A DNA stretch of 64,000 nucleotides. Source: Echinostoma caproni (Eukaryota > Platyhelminthes > Trematoda > Plagiorchiida > Echinostomatidae). Position 1 is the first letter of the stretch; each line of letters begins with the position of its first letter. The stretch is taken from contig UZAN01040020.1 of assembly GCA_900618425.1 (NCBI GenBank), positions 8,336-72,335 on the forward strand, given 5' to 3'. A program made the translations under genes and the position numbers. The notes beneath the pieces were generated by a model. The model saw only the letters and a program-made list of their open reading frames with translations, did no database searches and was not told the origin of the DNA. Shown here piece by piece: positions 61,876 through 64,000 of this stretch.

Positions 61876-64000
61876 GTAATTCCGATATTTACGAACGTGG
61901 TTCAAATTTCCAGTGCATAGTTTTGGGGAGCAATCTTTGCAGATATACTGGTTTTTATACTAACAAAACGTTATTTTACTTGGAATGTTTTTATTCAAGT
62001 TAATGACAACGTTTTATACATTGTTCATGTACACAACTTTGTGGCTAACTGTGGAAGTTGTGTTCACTCCAGTACGAATGTGGGGTTTGCATTTCATATT
62101 ACTGACAAAAAAATTAAAATATGAGAAAATATATAAATATGTCTACACATCCGATAAGTCTGCTTTGATTGGTACTCACAATTTCAAAACTATTTGATTT
62201 CAAATTGTTGGAAACCTAATAATTGTGATTTGTTTGTAATACGAATACCCGAGTGCGAATAGTGAATTCATAGACTTTATCTTCACATACCCATCCACAC
62301 AGGAGGCTTGCTGTAGACTGGGATTATCCTTCTTCTGCCATTCAAGTCCATGGTGTAATGGAATGACGCTGGATTGTGGAAGGTTGAGGCTGAAGGGGAA
62401 TTATTGGCAATCCCTTACACGTATCTAGCCATAATTTCTAACAGTAGACGACACTAATATATCCTAACATTATCAGGTGACTTTCAGTGAGTAATGGAGC
62501 CGAGAGATTACCGTAGAGACTCTCAAATCAGAGAAAAATCGGCGAAAATTTCCACGCAAGCTTTATGAGTTAGTGATTGATGCCCGATTTGACGGCTAAA
62601 GAATACTTTTAAATAGAGATCTTTTCGTGGAAGGAAACACGAAAGTTACTGGTACCAATGTTATTGCTCTGAGGCATTCTTTGCCCTGCTCATTGACCTA
62701 AGCCAGATTAAATGGGCGAGAAATGAAGCAGCTCGTCTTATGTCTCTTTTTCAGTAATTCATCTATCCAATTGTTAATTGGACGAGTAACTGTGGATTAT
62801 ACTGGAGCTGGATATCCAATAGCTTTAGATGTGACTCTTAAATGAGCCAGTGGAAATTAAGTTCGTACGAACTCTCCAGCTGTGTGGCAATAGATATAAG
62901 GATTGCGCGTACGCGATAGCATAATGAACAATATTTCAACCCTAGAAGTGAATAATCACTTATCCTAATACCATGAAAAAGGTAATACAGGGAGGTTCAC
63001 CAAAGTAAATGTCCTCAAACTTATTCTACAATGCACCCAAATTCTGGAGTGCTGCTGCTTCTAGTCAATGTTTAACAAAGTCCATTCACAATTCCGTTAA
63101 TTTTAAGATATGAGAAATAACATATTTGAGTTTATGTACCAAATTGATTGATGGAACTTATCTGTTCTACTTTTCTCTCTCAAACAGCTTACGGTTATTA
63201 TTCGAGTGAGTTCGTAGTTTCCGTGTGCTAAAGTGTTTATCATTCGTCGGTTGCTCTTTCAGCTTACATCAATAGGCTACCGTTAAATTTTCCCTCAGCA
63301 ATTTCTCCGTTCCCGCCATTTGCCTCCTACAAATTTGATTACGTGGTAATTGACACAATCCTGGCTGTTTTTTACAACCTTTATACCTTTGCTTGGCAGC
63401 TGATTGTAAATTGTAATACACAAGGCAGCCAGAACTACAGACCATCATTGCTCAATGTCGCGCCAACGTTCCCCGGGCAAAATTCAAGTTTTCATTTTAT
63501 TTATCCACATTCTGTAAGGCTCAAGCTATTTATCTCAGAGGACTTGGACGCTGCTATATGTTGGCATAGCAACTTGGATATGGATTATATAACAAACCAA
63601 ATGAAATCTATCCGATGGAGTTATGATCTGAAACCTCGATATCTTCGAAAATGAAATTTTCATTACAAGCATCATGCTGGATAGAAAACACAATAAATAA
63701 ATATAGAGAGTTTCATTTTTATTCTCAAACATCACTACTCCTTTGGAAGAACGAATACTGCTGTGCATCAGGCCACTTTAAATGTCATTTCCCAAGTGAA
63801 ACTAAGATCCAATTTCCCCACTCGTTATGCAGCTTCCTTGGGTTTGTAATTCCGCCAGATGCACAGACCGGGCTCCCTAAGCTCAAAGTTCTAACAACTG
63901 ATAGTTCAGAATTCCGAAAATTATTGACCTTTTGTAATAAATCTAATTTCAGACTCTTCCACATCTACCGGTGGTTTACCTGCAACATCGAGTAAGTTTT
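61818..64000 (+). CDS. Gene C: micro-exon gene, 3' end outside the window
   Basis: Third gene of the tandem set. The signal exon is 61818-61875 (MVNMLHLLPLVLLATSETA, phase-1 donor GTAATT). Micro-exon 63188-63205 encodes AYGYYS and micro-exon 63953-63991 encodes NSSTSTGGLPATS, both symmetric phase 1 with consensus splice sites. A possible further exon, 63263-63511, opens after an acceptor with a long reading frame but ends in phase 0, so it does not fit the micro-exon rule and is left out. The rest of the gene, including any conserved domain, lies beyond the window. By architecture it belongs with genes A and B; sequence homology cannot be tested here. Confidence -1.
63188..63205 (+). CDS. Gene C micro-exon, 18 nt, AYGYYS
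   Basis: Acceptor AAACAG, donor GTGAGT; encodes AYGYYS. Same size and place as gene B micro-exon 43514-43531. Confidence -1.
63953..63991 (+). CDS. Gene C micro-exon, 39 nt, NSSTSTGGLPATS
   Basis: Acceptor ATTTCAG, donor GTAAGT; symmetric phase 1. The block is Ser/Thr-rich, unlike the Tyr-rich blocks of gene B, and could carry O-glycans. It ends nine bases before the window edge. Confidence -1.

Noticed and set aside
1..64000. CRISPR arrays, bacterial operons, integrons or phage
   Set aside because: No direct-repeat spacer arrays or dense coding; intron structure and transposon types are eukaryotic.

Overview
The window looks like nuclear DNA of a parasitic flatworm, most likely a digenean trematode. 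It is AT-rich and intron-dominated, with several GIY-YIG Penelope-like retroelements, 5'-truncated non-LTR retrotransposons, tRNA-derived SINE-like repeats, microsatellites and one 504-base assembly gap. No bacterial-style operon, rRNA gene or CRISPR array is visible. The species assignment is an inference from repeat types and gene structure.

The main content is a tandem, same-strand (+) cluster of three micro-exon genes that ordinary ORF finding misses. Each is built from symmetric exons of 12-39 nt (multiples of three, phase 1 at both ends) separated by long introns. The exons encode short Gly/Ser/Tyr/Pro blocks such as GGSAPYPTG, GYPNYS and NPPGNYPQYP. Gene A enters from the left edge and ends at 23171: nine live micro-exons, one decayed micro-exon, two larger exons and a terminal exon. 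Gene B is complete from start to stop (42897-54955). It has a signal-peptide exon, eight intact micro-exons plus one with a broken donor, two larger exons and a terminal exon. Without the broken exon its coding length is 639 nt (212 codons plus stop), in frame throughout. Gene C starts at 61818 with a signal-peptide exon, has two supported micro-exons and leaves the window on the right.

Genes A and B share a 3' module: a 95/116-nt exon (phase 1 to 0), then a 232-nt exon (phase 0 to 1) whose 77 codons match at 36 positions by hand count, then a terminal exon ending in a short hydrophobic tail. The predicted products are therefore secreted or surface-anchored proteins with a variable, Gly/Tyr/Pro-rich, micro-exon-coded N-terminal tract on a conserved, cysteine-bearing C-terminal domain. 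This organisation resembles the MEG families described in schistosomes, but the sequence is not one I recognise, and the shared domain is unnamed here.

By region: 1-23171 is gene A, with introns carrying SINE-like repeats, a non-LTR 3' end, Penelope fragments and a striking ATC repeat. 23172-42896 is a transposon-rich spacer holding several Penelope-like elements with inverted termini, the gap, a 0.4-kb inverted repeat around a mariner-like remnant, and a decayed non-LTR reverse transcriptase. 42897-54955 is gene B, with one Penelope-like element in its tenth intron. 54956-61817 is a spacer with tRNA-derived repeats. 61818-64000 is the start of gene C.
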